From Gonapodya sp. JEL0774 (Eukaryota > Monoblepharomycota > Monoblepharidomycetes > Monoblepharidales > Gonapodyaceae), in assembly GCA_027604505.1 (NCBI GenBank), contig JADIIX010000037.1:111876-175875 (forward strand): DNA of 64,000 nt. The letters are read 5' to 3'. Positions 34,730 through 47,299 of the stretch are shown piece by piece. Made by a program: the position numbers and the translations under genes. The notes beneath the pieces are model-generated. The model was not told the origin of the DNA. It worked only from the letters and a program-made list of their open reading frames with translations, and did not search any database. How positions within the stretch are numbered: the first letter of the stretch is position 1; each line of letters starts with the position of its first letter.

Positions 34730-37507
34730 CTAAATCTTAGCCTTAATCTTAACCTCACCCAATTCTGCAACACCCTGTTCCATTGTCTTCTTAACATCCC
34801 TCAAGACTTGCGTTACGGTATCGCGGAACTTGATCGAGTCCACATCGGATGCAGATCGCAGGGATGAGATAGAGAACATCATCCAATCTTCCTGTGTGTT
34901 ATAATTGCACCCATAGCCTGAACAAATGAAAGAACGTGAGAGCCGCAATACATAACATAGTTCCCGGCCCACAATAGAATGCCCACCATCAGGAGCTGTT
35001 GGCCCGAATCCGGCAAGAGTTTTGTTGCTAACAGACAAGTTTGATGTTGATATCCGGTGATGCGACCCTCGAATATACAACTCATCAGTGAAAAGTGGGT
35101 GGAGTGTTTCTCCGGGCTTGTTCATCGCCTTGAGACCTAGGTGCAAAGCAAAGTCGTGTTCACCTCACCCACTTCCGTGGAACCAACTATTGATATCCAC
35201 TAACCCATCAAAACTCTGTCAATTCCCTGTCCCGCACTAGCCTCTCTCGAGTACTTGACATGTGCTTCACAGGCTGTACGTAGTAAGCGGACTTTTTCGG
35301 CAGCAGAAACTTTCGGATCATCAAAAGCATTGCAGAACCGTTCACTGTCCAAAGAACACACGCGGGTTGTTTCAGTGCGACCGAGGTCAAACTGGCGCGT
35401 TGAGGCGGTCTGTGGAGGGTGGTTGATTCGGTTGGCATTTTCCTGGCACAGAATGATGGTGACCCGTAGGACTTACCTCATAGACCTGGGTTGGCCATTG
35501 GTACATCCTCTTGAACGCCATTTGCATTATCATCTGAGCATACGCGTCGGGCGACACCTTTGCGGTCTTCTTAACAAAACCAGCGCCGTAGTCCTGGAAG
35601 TCGAGCACAACAGAGTGACAGGTGGCAATCCACTTGCTAATAAACTGCTGCGACTCAACAATGTTGGAGAGGGTCGTAGGTGTGGTGGTCCAAGTCAACT
35701 TGGTCGGCGTGGGAAGGCGGAGAGAAGAAATCGCGGTGGCAGGTTGGGGGGCCGGCTCGCTGTTAGTCACACGTTTTCGTTCTAGTTTAGACTGTTCTAG
35801 AAATAACACCATCTCTCGCAAAACAACACTCACTTCTCAAGAACCCAGTTCACAATCTGATTTGGCACAGCTGCGTCGGACGGTGAGTGCTCGCCCATCA
35901 TACCCGCACGGCCGTTTGATGCCACGATGAATTGAAGTTCCTTGTCCGCCCAGCGGTTCCGAGAGTCAAAACCGTGGAAGAATTGTTGATGACGCTGGGT
36001 GCGTGAAAATGGTCAGTCGAACCTCGGAAGTAATCGATTACTTCCACTCACGGCATCCCACGTGTCAACAGTGGAGTAATCATCCAAGCACACCGTAAAC
36101 AGAGCATCAACCATAATCTTCCAGTTATCTCTGTTCTTGCCTGAAAGCGACAACAGTTCCTTCGTGTATTCGTAAGTTCTGTCCCGTTGATTTGATGCGA
36201 AGATAGTGACTGGCGGTTCTGCGGGAGTGGAAAGAGCGGAATCGACACAGGATTTGAGTAGGCTGTACGTCATTAAATGGGGCATGGAGAAAGAAAACAG
36301 AATGTTTGGCGTTGGCGGTCTCCGAAAAGCTCCAAGGGCGAAACTGACCGCCTCATCTCTTCATTCGTAATCCTTTCCCCCCTATTGCCCAAGACGTCCA
36401 CCTTAAACACCTGGTCTTTAACCATGACGATGATGTGCTTGGCTTTGGCCGGATACGGGGTCACGATCGAGTCGTCAGGTGTGCCAGGGATCCGGGTAGC
36501 GCCATACAGAAGTGTGTACTGGTCCATGGAGAGGGGGGTTGTGCGCTGCATATACTCAGGGGGAATCTCTTCTCTGGAAGTGGACAGGGGGAGGAGTACG
36601 CATAAGAGATGAGCATGACACTTTGACGGACAAACGGAACCTCCGCCGAGTAGGACGACACAACAATCACAGCGAACACACCTCTCCAACTTTTCCTTGT
36701 AGGTCAGCAAATTCTGAACCAACCCGGCCGCGCGTTCAATCTGCCAATCGGTGCCTACGACACCCTTTTTAGGTGGTGATCTTACAAGCTCCTTGGGCTG
36801 ATTTGGATGATCTTGGAGGAAAAGCAGCCAGTATGATACGTTGATGACAGAAGAGTCGCGATATGAGGTGTATGCGAGACGGAGCCACATGCGGTCGAGC
36901 CAGTTTCGCTGAAAGAAATACAAGTTGGTGGTTGGTCAGAAAGCAGTGAGCGAGTGCCCAGAATCGACCGTTTCTTAAGGTACATAAGCGATCGATTAAC
37001 AGTATGGTATCCAACAGATCCTCTTCCCGACAGGATCAGTAGCCCGTCCCGGAAGTGCACGTAAAATATGCTCATACCACTGACGACCGGGTCCAGCCCA
37101 TTAAAATTCACATAGCCAACGTCTTTATCCGTCATGGTTGTCCCTCGAAGAGATGTTCGGTCAGTCTTATCACCCACCGGCTGCGTTTTTGCGTACTCCT
37201 TCAGCCTGTTGTGGAGCTCCTCCCCTCTACCACCCCGAGCGAAAAAATCTTCAACCTTTCGAGAAAGCTCTTTCCACTCCTTCTCAGATCGAGCAATGGG
37301 CTGAAGTGATTTGAGCAACTTCTCCTTTGTTGGTGCGAGATCCGGAATAGGGAGTTTCGGCAAGGAGCTCTGGTTGGCAAAAGTTCGGAGCGCCGGCTTG
37401 GCAGCGGCCTTTGTATCTCTAGATTTCAAAAAGGGATGGGCGACTTGAAAATGGACAGCCATTGCGGAGAACGGATGTCGCGGGATGGATATGCGGAGCA
37501 ACTCCAT
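34730..37507 (-). CDS. Carnitine O-acetyltransferase
   Basis: Multi-exon gene; first exon 37507-37178, second exon starting at 36908, stop at 34730. It moves acetyl groups between CoA and carnitine for transport between peroxisome, cytosol and mitochondrion. Family segments in order: LPKLPIPDLAPT, NWLDRMWLRLAYTSYRD, TPLSMDQYTLLYGATRIPG, HIIVMVKDQVFKVDV, the catalytic His in GRAGMMGEHSPSDA, VSPDAYAQMIMQMAFKRMY, STRQFDLGRTETTR, GIDRVLMG, LFTDELYIRGSHHRISTSNL and DGYGCNYN. The N-terminus from 37507 (MELLRISIPRHPFSAM) could be a mitochondrial presequence; 37462 is another possible start. The chain ends KIKAKI, so no standard peroxisomal SKL is visible. Intron 1 is unusually long (269 nt) and begins GTGGGT. 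Confidence 0.9.
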
Positions 37508-38145
37508 GAAGAGAGGGTCACCAAAGCATACAGAACGACTGTCATGTGAAAGCATGCTGTCCACTTTCCCAAAAATCCACTGTGCATTCCCTTCGCATTT
37601 CCGTAGGCCCCATGGGACATCTCTTGTCGGAATCGGCCGAGGTTTGGATTCCGACGGCAGTGAACAACAACTCGATCCGTCGAGCGATCTCTTTATTTAA
37701 GATGAAGCAGTGTTGATGCGTAGGGCTGAGCAACTTACCGGGATTGATTCTGGACCATTGTCAACTAATTGGGGAGTTTCCGTTGAGTTCTGTTTAACGA
37801 ACACAGAACTCCGGGAGTGTTGGACGATCAACGTCCCTGTGTACCTGAATCTCATCTCACGCACATATTTCTTCTCCAATTCCAATTCTCCAAAATGAAG
37901 ATTTTCTTTGCAAAGAGTTTGACGTACTTGTACCTTTGATTTCTTCTGCTTCCATCCTCTCGAACGATTCTCCAGAACACATCACCTCACTCTGTCTCCG
38001 TCTTGAAGCTCCTATATCCCTCGGAGCTAAACGAATTTCAAGAGCACATAGTGTAAGAAGACACATGCACCCGTGATATTCGCGTTTCATTTACATTCAA
38101 GTTATATGTTACATTCTCCGACCCATAATTCTGCAAACGACTTTG
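37508..38145. other. Intergenic region
   Basis: About 640 bp between two minus-strand genes: promoter side of the acetyltransferase and 3' side of the FHA-RING gene. No coding sequence recognised. Confidence 0.45.
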
Positions 38146-41100
38146 TCATATACATCCTCGAACATAATCTTTCTCCGTGCTCGTTAAAATGTTCCAACCC
38201 TTTAATTCCCCTTCAAGCCAACGGTACCCCTGCGGCAACTCATTCCACTTCTCGGGCTCCACCATGCCATTCCTTCTTTTTGACCGAGTACGGTCGCTCT
38301 CATTTCGTGCGCAATGGATGTGATAGAAGTGCGGAATGTTCAAATCGTCACGGATAGAGAAACAAACTGTCCCCTCAGTGATTGGTTGGGCACACTGAAC
38401 CCGTGGGCCAGATTGGCGATACACAGCAATAAATTATGTGTTTTCCACAACAAATTATTTGTTAGCGACGTGTGACAGGCGACGGACCACGAACCGCGCG
38501 ACTTGATGAACTCACCCCGCTGAAATTGCAATTTGTCCTCGACGTCCTTGAGTGCTGCAAATTACAAGTGGTGAGCCAAGTGCACACCATGAGATCCCAT
38601 CATAACTGTGCATGGCCTGCAAGTCAAACTTCATAACTCACAATAATAGAAACGTTACCCGGCGCCATGATAGCATCGCCTTCTTCCCCTTCACCGACGT
38701 CCTCCTCGTCTTCATCCTCGTCCTCCTCATCCCCGACGCCAATACCCCTTCTCCTCCTCCGTGCCCGTTCCCTCTCTTTAGCCCTGTTCATCTCAGCTTC
38801 CATCCGCATCCTGAGTCGTCTGGAGTGCGAGTGCATTAGATAATCACTCGCCGCTGCGGCGACAGCTGTCGCTCCGGGACCTGAGGCAGCAGCGGCTCCC
38901 TGGTTCATAGCAGAACGACCAAGAAGACTTCCACGGGTCCTATCAGCTGCTGTCCGTAGATCCATTGGATTCAGTTGCATCCCCGGAACACGAACATCCG
39001 GTAGCAGCGGTGAAGCAGCCACAACGTTGCCAGTAGCCACGGCAAGCATGTTCCTCATCGCATCATAAATGTTCGATCCCTGAATGTTGTGTAAGCCTTG
39101 CTGCAACTGCATTCCAGCCAAATGGGCGGGGGATGGCTGATATCTAGCATTCATGGTCTGTCCGGGACCCGGCATATTCGGAGGGACCATCAATAGTGGA
39201 GGAAGTGGTCGCTGCCCGAAATGAAACATGGGTTGCTGCGGAAGTTGAGGTCGCTGCGCCTGACTGGATGCGGACGCCAAACGAGACGCCACCCGAGCAG
39301 CTTCATCTTTTTTCCATTTTTCTTCACGCTCCTTGCGTTCCTGGGTTGGCGTGCGGTGGCCCAGATTTGACAACACAAAAATTATCTAACATACTCGAAG
39401 CGAGCTCACCTCCATCTTTTGTTGATTCATCTCCCCTGTTCTCAACAATTCCGGTATCAGCGTACTGTGAAGCATATCCCTCACGCTCACGTTCTCCGAC
39501 AAAGGATAGTTCCCAGAAGTGGATACCTGTACACCCTCACGACATGTCGGACAAGATGCATTCCGTTCAAGCCACGAGGTGATGCAGGGTCCACAGAATC
39601 CTGTTCGAATCAACACAGTTGGGCTGTTAAGGAACCCTGAATATGGACGCGCAGGGGGGAAAACTCACCATGCCCACAAGGAAGAAACTTTGGGACAATT
39701 AACCAGTCACAGCAAACAACACACTCCATGTGTTGCCTAAGTACATCAATCAGCGGATTGGCCTTGACTACGGAAGCGCTAGGCGGCACTTGTTCCAGAG
39801 CGGCAGGTTCCGTTTCCGTGATGAGAGTCGCAGTAGCAGTGGATAGGGAGGGCTCGAGAGTTTGCTCAGTGGCAGGTTGGGTGGATGCGGAAAGCTGAGA
39901 GAGCTTCGGATCTAGTGTACTGTTTGGAGCACTTTGCGAAATCGATTGCAGACTTCGGATATCGAGGGGAGGCTCCAGAGTAAGTGGGGCAATGGGAGGT
40001 GTGGCATTGCGTGCGAGTTCAGGAATTTGGGCATCGCCTGAAAGTGACACCGGCAACGACGCGTGCTCCCTTGAAATGTCAGAAACTCCCGCCCACGCAC
40101 CACCATCCTCGTCTGGAATGACTATAGCGGATACCGAGCTCGAAATCGACCCACTCTCAACAACTCCTCTTCGCTCTGACCTCTGGGCAATGCGGAGGTT
40201 TAGGCGTCGGTGATCAGCCAGTGCACTGTCCATCGAGTCCGAACTTCGGGACTGTAGTCTCTCGTCTTCTTCTTGGTCTCGCTCATCCAGACGAATCTTT
40301 CTCGCGATTTCGACCTTTGAGGCTCTTTTGCGTTTGAGGTCGGGCCGAGCTAACAAAGAGGCACACGATCCGGCGTCTTTGGTTTGCGACGATGCCATGC
40401 CGGCAGCTTGGGCGCGGTTGGAGGTAGTGAAGGGCATTGACCTTAGGCTGACTGGTGAATTCAGACGCAGCTTCATGCGGTCACTCAAGCTCTCTGCTTT
40501 TGTGGAGCTTTCCAAAACCTCAAGCTCCTCTCTACCACTCATCTTTCGCGGCTCAGAATCGTTGGTCATCGAGAAAGCATAAAAAGCCTCATCCTCCTCG
40601 TCAGAGTCAAACGCAGCGACTCTACTCCCCGATCCTGAGGCAAACAGGCCATCAACTGACTGTTGCTTGGTGCGAGTCCGGGCCTGTCTTCGCCGCTGTA
40701 AAGAGGATATTGCCGCATCCAAACTATTCCGTTCTGAAGCGTTTGCGGTTGCGTCTTTCAGACCTTCCCCAAAGAGTGTTGTGAAACCAGGCAGCCGGCC
40801 ACCACTGGCAGACTGAGGTCTTAAGAAGGAAATTGAACGTGAATCTCGAAAACTCAAAAGTGAAGGTTCACGGCACGAGCTACTGGCTGCAATTTGTGGG
40901 GGATGAGAGACTCCAGCAAATGTAGACAGAGGCGCATTCCCGGTGGAAGAAACAATCGGCATTTGCGATGTCGACGAAGCAACATGTGGCATAACGGGTC
41001 TCTGTCCATCGATCGCTACAGTGTACACAAAAGAGGACACTTGGTTTTCGAGAGATCCGCCTGGGATGGTGTTTGGATCTCCACCACCGATGACAATAAC

Positions 41101-42096
41101 ATCACCAGTTCTTAAGGGTCCAACTTCGCGGCGGGAAGGTATACAACGCCCGTTGTGGAATGTCCGGTTCATGGAACTGTTATCCACTGAACGGAATTGC
41201 GTGTCAGGATTCCGGAAAAAGGTGGAGAAATACGAAAGGTGAGAAAGGGGTGAAGAAGAACCTACTAACGGAACTTGCTCACCCAAGAAAAAATCAAAGA
41301 TATAACGAGGTGAGCTGGATCGTGACTGGCGAGAACTAAAACCACAATCGCTGTTAATTAAGCATGCGTTCTTCCAAGAGCAGGTAGGCTACTTAAGCGA
41401 CAGCAGGTACCCACTTTCGCCGTGCGCCAGACATATGGTCGTTGCCGTCATCAAGTTCATCATGGTCAGTGTCGGTGTCTGAGGTTCCAGACCCGGAGTC
41501 GGAAGAGCCGCCCGGCAGAGTTCCTGCCGCTAATCTCTGAGCCGTCCGGTGGCTCAACTCATGAACCGGAATTGCCTTGATGGAGCAGTGATTTCGGGAT
41601 ATGGAGGTGTCAACTAGATTGACGAAAAAGGCGCTGTCCGCAACAGGAAATGATGGAATGGTGCTGCTCGATCCTGTGACAACAGCAGTAGAGCTGGGGG
41701 GGTTGAGCACTGGGTGTGAGTGGAGGAGATACTGAGTGGTACCGTCTGTTGCAGTGGTTTGGCAGCATCCGACAAATCCTGCGGGTGGTTGCTGGACAGT
41801 GAAGAAAAGCATTCCAGCAATTGAGGTGAAAGTGATTCAATAGCAGTTACAATGCAACTCACGGGCTCAAAACGACCCAAGTGAACCGCCGTGAGTATAT
41901 CATGGTCAGCAGGCTCAACGTCTGGTCCCACCGAGGGCATAGATGCAGCGGGGAACATCGAGCACGCGGCAGTTTCGACTGTTCCATCCTGCTTTCCAAT
42001 CGAGCAGAACTGGGCTTTGGCGTTCAGCGTGATCCTCCTTGGAGCGGCTTGATTGGGGACAACATTCGATTTCAGCGTCAAAGAGAGTGAAGTCAT
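38146..42096 (-). CDS. FHA-RING ubiquitin ligase, CHFR/Dma-like
   Basis: First ATG at 42096; exon 1 is 42096-41863 and exon 2 starts at 41791. The FHA domain is split over three exons: AVHLGRFEP, then DTSISRNHCSIKA, then SVDNSSMNRTFHNG and LRTGDVIVIGG. A long disordered region follows. The RING finger is C3HC4: MECVVCCDWLIVPKFLPCG, then HGFCGPCITSWLE, then SCPTCR; the Cys-His core is rebuilt by removing an intron inside CGHG. Then come a helical Glu/Lys segment (ERKEREEKWKKDEAARVA) and an acidic stretch. A C-terminal Cys/His segment (VQCAQPITEG, FYHIHCARNE, WNELPQGYRWLEG) is reached through an exon junction not fully resolved. CHFR and Dma1 read phospho-threonine through FHA and ubiquitinate mitotic targets; a checkpoint or septation role is inferred. 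Confidence 0.8.
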
Positions 42097-42527
42097 CAGA
42101 GGCCCAGGTGGCGATGACACGTGACTGGATATCCTTTTCGGCTACTGGTGCATTGTGTGAGCTGGTTCCCGCGATAATTATTGTGGAAAGGTCGAACAGT
42201 GGAAATGGGAAGACCATTCTTCCTACTTTGGACAGCACCTAGCGACAGGCAATACCCACCCTAAAGTCGTGCCCTCCAGTGGCATTCGCAGGGGTAGCAC
42301 TGACGAGGATATTTTGCTCAGAATGGATGCAAATGGATCAGTGTCAGTGTGGGGTATAAATGTGAAAGATAAGGTGTATTGTTATATACGGTGAGAGGAA
42401 ACAAAGCACGATTTGTTTCTAGCAATAACAATTTCCTCTGTTGTAGTCAAGCTTGGTGGTTGTTCACATTCAGTCACTTCAGATGCTCCTGGGGACAGTC
42501 CGTTTGCTAAAGAATACCTGAGCAAGG
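42097..42527. other. Intergenic region
   Basis: Between two minus-strand genes. A frame at 41915-42238 overlaps the FHA-RING 5' end but is out of frame with it and has no recognised content. Otherwise nothing seen. Confidence 0.4.
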
Positions 42528-43510
42528 TCAGAGAAACCATTTGAACGCAGCATTTTCAGAAGTGATTTCATTCTGTTTCTGTTTGCCACTACCTTGCATG
42601 CGTAATCTTGAGTCTTTTGTGGGCATAAAACTGGCAAGCATGCCAGGGAGGAATCTGTGCCTCTCAAGTACCAAAACACTCAAATCTGAAGCAGCTGGAT
42701 GATCTTCGTGGCTCCAGAGTTTGTTCAGCGCTTCCATTGGTGTGATTCGTGGAGAGAGAGCACAACGAGCATGGTTGCAATAAGGCGCTCCGACTTCATC
42801 ATGAGCACTTTGAGCAAACAATTGTCCACACACGGCGCATGTTTCTTTTAATTTCGTCATATCACGAATATGATAATTGAATTCATTCAAGTGCAATCGC
42901 TGATGTTCAGATGTGATATTCGGCGGACACTGGCAGCGAAAAACTTCAAAATGAACGTATCCACTGACAATCGCGGGCACAACGTACTCACTGTAAACGT
43001 TGCCATCTGTGATAATTCCAGCCGTGTCACTTCCCCTGGTGGCGCCATCCAATCCGTGAGGTGGTTATGGAGACGACAAGACGATGCGCTCTTCCAAATC
43101 CTGTGATGAGAGAGTGCGCTCTTCCGGGTGCTGTAGCGTCCAATTTGTTCGTTTTGTTCGGTGGTCTCACTGTCGCCAGATGTCGTTTCCGCTTGCGACC
43201 CATCAGTCTGTCAAGTCAAGGGGGTGCGATTGTGATCGCAATGAGCAACACAAACTACTTGTCAGTAAATTGTGCGAAGGCCACCATCGTTTCTCAAGAA
43301 CAAGGACTTACGGTCCTAAAAGACGTATAACTCCATGCGAAATTGCCTCCAATCGATTCTCGAACTTACAGAGGGGAGCTGAAGGCGCTGGGAGTGGCTA
43401 GCGAACCTTTGGGAGGAAGACGCAGTAATAATGTCATCTGCTGACATAGAATCAGCTTTGTCGCTCACAAACTCAGGGGTTTTTTGAAAGATGCTTATGT
43501 GACGATTCAT
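42528..43510 (-). CDS. Unknown protein with Cys/His zinc-site motif
   Basis: Not recognised. A first exon 43510-43370 (MNRHISIFQKTPEFVSDKAD...) ends at a GTAAGT donor. The core frame 43052-42528 reads HFEVFRCQCPPN, then LKETCAVCGQLFAQ, then APYCNHARCAL and ERHRFLPGMLASFMP before the stop. The pairs CQC, CAVC and C-N-H-x-x-C suggest a zinc-binding module, though no named family fits. Joining of the two parts is unresolved: a stop lies between them in the simplest reading, so one more intron or a separate start at 43052 is needed. It is the last host gene before the CpG-poor island. Confidence 0.5.
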
Positions 43511-43559
43511 ATTGCCATATCATTTGATAGTCTACAGTGGTTAGAGAATGAGAACGACA

Positions 43560-46500
43560 AAGAAAACCTCAATTGGAGGCCCTGTACAGCCTCCCAAGAC
43601 AGGCCCATAGGGAATTGCTCATTCTGAGCAAAATAACATATCCCATCAGGCCTCCACCCTTGGAGCTATTCAATAAATTAAACAGCAGCCCAAAAGAGAT
43701 CACTGGCACTAAACTACACTGGAAAAGTTCCCCAAATCCAGCCCAGTCTAGCTTCACAGCCTGCACCAGACGCCTCTCACCCAATGTGCCTTGCCCAGGC
43801 TCTTGCACATATCACTTGGGAAGGGCATGTGCAGTGAGACACTCTGGAAAACATATGCATAGAGATCAAAAACAATACCAGGCTTTGTAAAGAATAAGCA
43901 GAAAATAGATCTGATTCACCAGTGGTCTAGTTGATCCTTTGCATCAGGCACCTCCTCCTTCATCTGCCCCGTGCCCCTTCCCACATCCTTTATTGCCATG
44001 CACCCAAATTTTGTTGGAGATTGCCTTGATAGGGGACCATCAAGAGACCTGTGGCAGGAGGATCAGAACAAAGAGAACAAGGACTTGTCGTAGTGGTAGC
44101 ACCCCTTTGCTCTTGAGTGGTTGTTTGTCTGGAGGATCCAGAAGCTGATCACGAGAGTCACAGGTGTTGCATTGTTGATGAATAGAGAATCATAGATGAA
44201 AAGGAGAAAATGACTGACCTGCAGCAGATATTCTAACTTCTGGATCTGTTTAGGTCTTTGGGAGTTGCTGGACATATCTGTCTTCACAGGGTGAGGAGCT
44301 CTACTTATGCTGGTTTGCCAGTTATGGGACATTCTTTGACCACTGGTTCACCATGCTTGCCTCACTTCCTACTACCACCATGACCTCTCTTGTCATCATT
44401 ATTCTCATCATCTTGAGCATCACCACTGTCACCTGCACTGCCGCATGTGGTTTCTGTCTTCCTCAGTGTCAATCTCATGGATTTCACCTGACGCAGTTGT
44501 TTCCCTTACACCATTCTCATGTGGTTGTTACTCTGCTACAGTTTGCTTCCTACGTGATGTTATCTGGTTGAAGGTAAGGAGCGCTGTTGTCATGGGCCTT
44601 CCACTGGGTGGGGTGGGTTTGGTTTGTTGAAGTGTTCCAATGAGCGGTCCAGTTTCTTGCAGTGTTCAAGCAGTACCTTTTGACTTCCTCTGATTTTTTG
44701 GAGAAGCAGCATGCAAAGGGTTTACAGAAGCTTGGTTTTGTTTTAAGTCAAGGAAACAAGGAACAGCAAACAGCAAATTTTAAACTGACCATAAGTGCGT
44801 TCACTATTTTTGTTCTTGCAGCCTTCACAATGATAGACTGGTACATCTGCAAGAATGCAGAATCACTGTTTCATGTGCCAATTCAGCTGAACTGCAGTAT
44901 CTTGGTTCAGTGTCATCCTGGTACAATTTCAAGTGGAGCTGCCAAGTTCTGTACATCCCCCACCCCTAGATCCATAGTATTGAGGACGAATGTTTTGTTT
45001 CAAAAGTATATTAATTTCAATAGAGAACTACACCATGATATGAGGCTTAAGCTTATACAGGCCCAGCACTCCATCTCACTTGCCATCCCTCTTCCCCAAA
45101 TATTCCCACACAAGTTCTCACCTGCGTTACCTCTCCCACTCCCCCTCCCAGAACCACGCCAGTTTGATCCCATGTTGGTGCCAGCTTAGGACGCTTTGGG
45201 TCAGGTTCTAGTCAAGTAAAGACAGTAAGATTAGATCAATCAGAAAGCATAGAATTGCAAGAATGTACTCACCAGAGTCACTCTTGCTCTTGTCTGCGTG
45301 CTGACAAGGGGCTTTCCTTTGATTAGGACAAAGAGAAGGGGGTCATGCAAGCTGCTGGGCAATGGTTGCCAGGCCACACTCAGGTTGGGGAAAATTCACA
45401 AAGAAAGTGAGTCAATGTTTGTTTTTGTGACACACAAAGTGTGTGGCAAAATTGCGGTTGTGTGCACAGCCTGGTGCACCTAGTGAAAAACAATAGAGAC
45501 CTCTCCACTCAGTCATTTATTCCGACTGGGCCCCATTCTTGACACACTCCAGCTTGGTATATCTGCACTGCCTTCCATGGTGATCTAAATTGCCTTGTTG
45601 GTGTGGGTGCTGTCCTCTTCCTCAAAGGCTGCTCCCAGTGTCTCCACCACACCCATCGGTCACTGGGACGCCATCCAGACATGAATTCCCCAGCTGCGGG
45701 CAGGGATTCCTTTTCATACAGGTATGTTGTGGTCACAAGTGCCCTTGGACTCAGCTTTAGTGACTGAATCAACCATTGGAGACATCTCGGGATCTGGCTC
45801 AGTCCTGAAAGCACGCTGTAGCAGCTTCCCAGCACACCCACAAGTACCATTGGTGTGTGCAGGACATGGCATTGGATTGCCATTGTCCCTGTGTTGCTCG
45901 GGGGACGCTACCACCAGACTGCGTTTCCTTTGTGAGGATCAGCAGTTCCACATGCCCCTACACCCCGCCCTCGAACTTTCACTCATTGGAGCTTTGATCT
46001 GAGGGCACATTTGTTGCGCCATCGGCCCTTTGAGCTCCTGCTTGCCAGTCCGCTCTCCCATGTGCCGCAGGACCCATGGGACCCTGCCCAGCCCCTCGGG
46101 GCTTGCGCAGGCAGGTTATCTCCCCCCATCACACATGTAGCCATGTTGGCGGGGAGCTCCCTTGTTGGGCCATTGGCCCTTTGAGCCCCTGCTTGCTTGC
46201 CACCTCTTCGAGGTGCCGCGGGACACGTAGGACCCCACCCAACCCTGCAGGTGCGTTCTCCCCCACCCCCACACATATTGCTGCATTGGTGGGGGATTCC
46301 CTTGGGCCATACACGCCTCTGGGACTGTACTTTCCACCCAACCCATTAGGACTTAGTCCCTCCCTCTGGCCCTGCACTCCTCGGCATTGCCTCTTCAAAG
46401 CTCTGCCAGTTGGCAAGTGCAAAGTACTTTGCTCAGTCCCTGGGAAGAGGCTGAAGAGTCTTGGTGGAGCGTGTGGACCTTGGGTTCTTGAACCCTGGCC

Positions 46501-47280
46501 CCTCCTCTGGCACACACCAGTCGCGGGGGAAACACTGCGCGTTTTTCCCTGTGGTGTGCCAGCTGTCTCCAAATTTTGTTCCTCCCCACAAGCACGCGTA
46601 CTTACCACCCCGGTGTGACCTGCCTTCAGATCACCACTCTGACTGAGTAGCTAGAGACACAAATGTGAGAGTAGAGAACAAAATACAACCTCACTGCCGT
46701 CCTACCTGTCAAACCTAAGAAAAGAGTCTACGCTGTGCCTATGCTATTATCTGGTGGCCGCTACACCACAACCCCTACCAGGAACCTCACCTACTCCTTA
46801 TAATCATCTGACCTCCGACCCTGCAGTAAGCTCTATGTCACCCTGGTGACACCTGGCACCCCTCACCACACCTGTGGTTTGCATCTCCCTGTTTCTGTCA
46901 TTTGCCTGTTCGTCATGTCTGACCTTGCTTCCGCTTCCCCAGATTATGTCTCCATGATCTGGCAAGCATGCCAGCAACAAAACCCCCTCCCTGGAGGGAC
47001 GTCCTTGCCACAGAGCGCAGCAATAACATCACCATGTACACTCTGCTCTCAAAGAACTTGTTGCCGCTGCCGCCTCCAAGGCAGCCAAGGAAGCTCTAGC
47101 GTCCCACGTGATGCCTCCTTCTTCTTCTGCTGTGATTGGTCTCCCTCGTGTCATGGCTTTGCAAAGCTAGTGCTGTGGAGCAGCGCACACATCCTCCTCT
47201 CATACACCAGGATTCCAGAGCAACCACCTCTGATGGCTGACAAGTCAGTGCACCATTTGGGCATTTTGAGCTGCAAATAA
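43560..47280. other. Repeat-like DNA without intact genes
   Basis: Only short frames occur, none with a recognised domain. Coding-like fragments include KKRVYAVPMLLSGGRY near 46.7 kb (plus strand) and an acidic stretch, GDAQDDENNDDKRGHGG, on the minus strand near 44.4 kb that could derive from a retroelement gag. These look like nested remnants. Confidence 0.45.
46020..46310. repeat. Two-copy degenerate tandem repeat, about 150 bp
   Basis: Copies at 46020-46170 and 46171-46310 both begin CAT(C/T)GGCCCTTTGAG and share CCTGCTTGC, GTGCCGC-GGAC and the CACACAT block. This is a GC-rich patch inside the CpG-poor island. Confidence 0.6.
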
Positions 47281-47299
47281 TCACTTCACACATTTTCAG

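Noticed and set aside
46129-46608. Long minus-strand frames in the GC-rich patch
   Set aside because: They overlap in several frames, have no domain and follow from GC-rich repeat composition.
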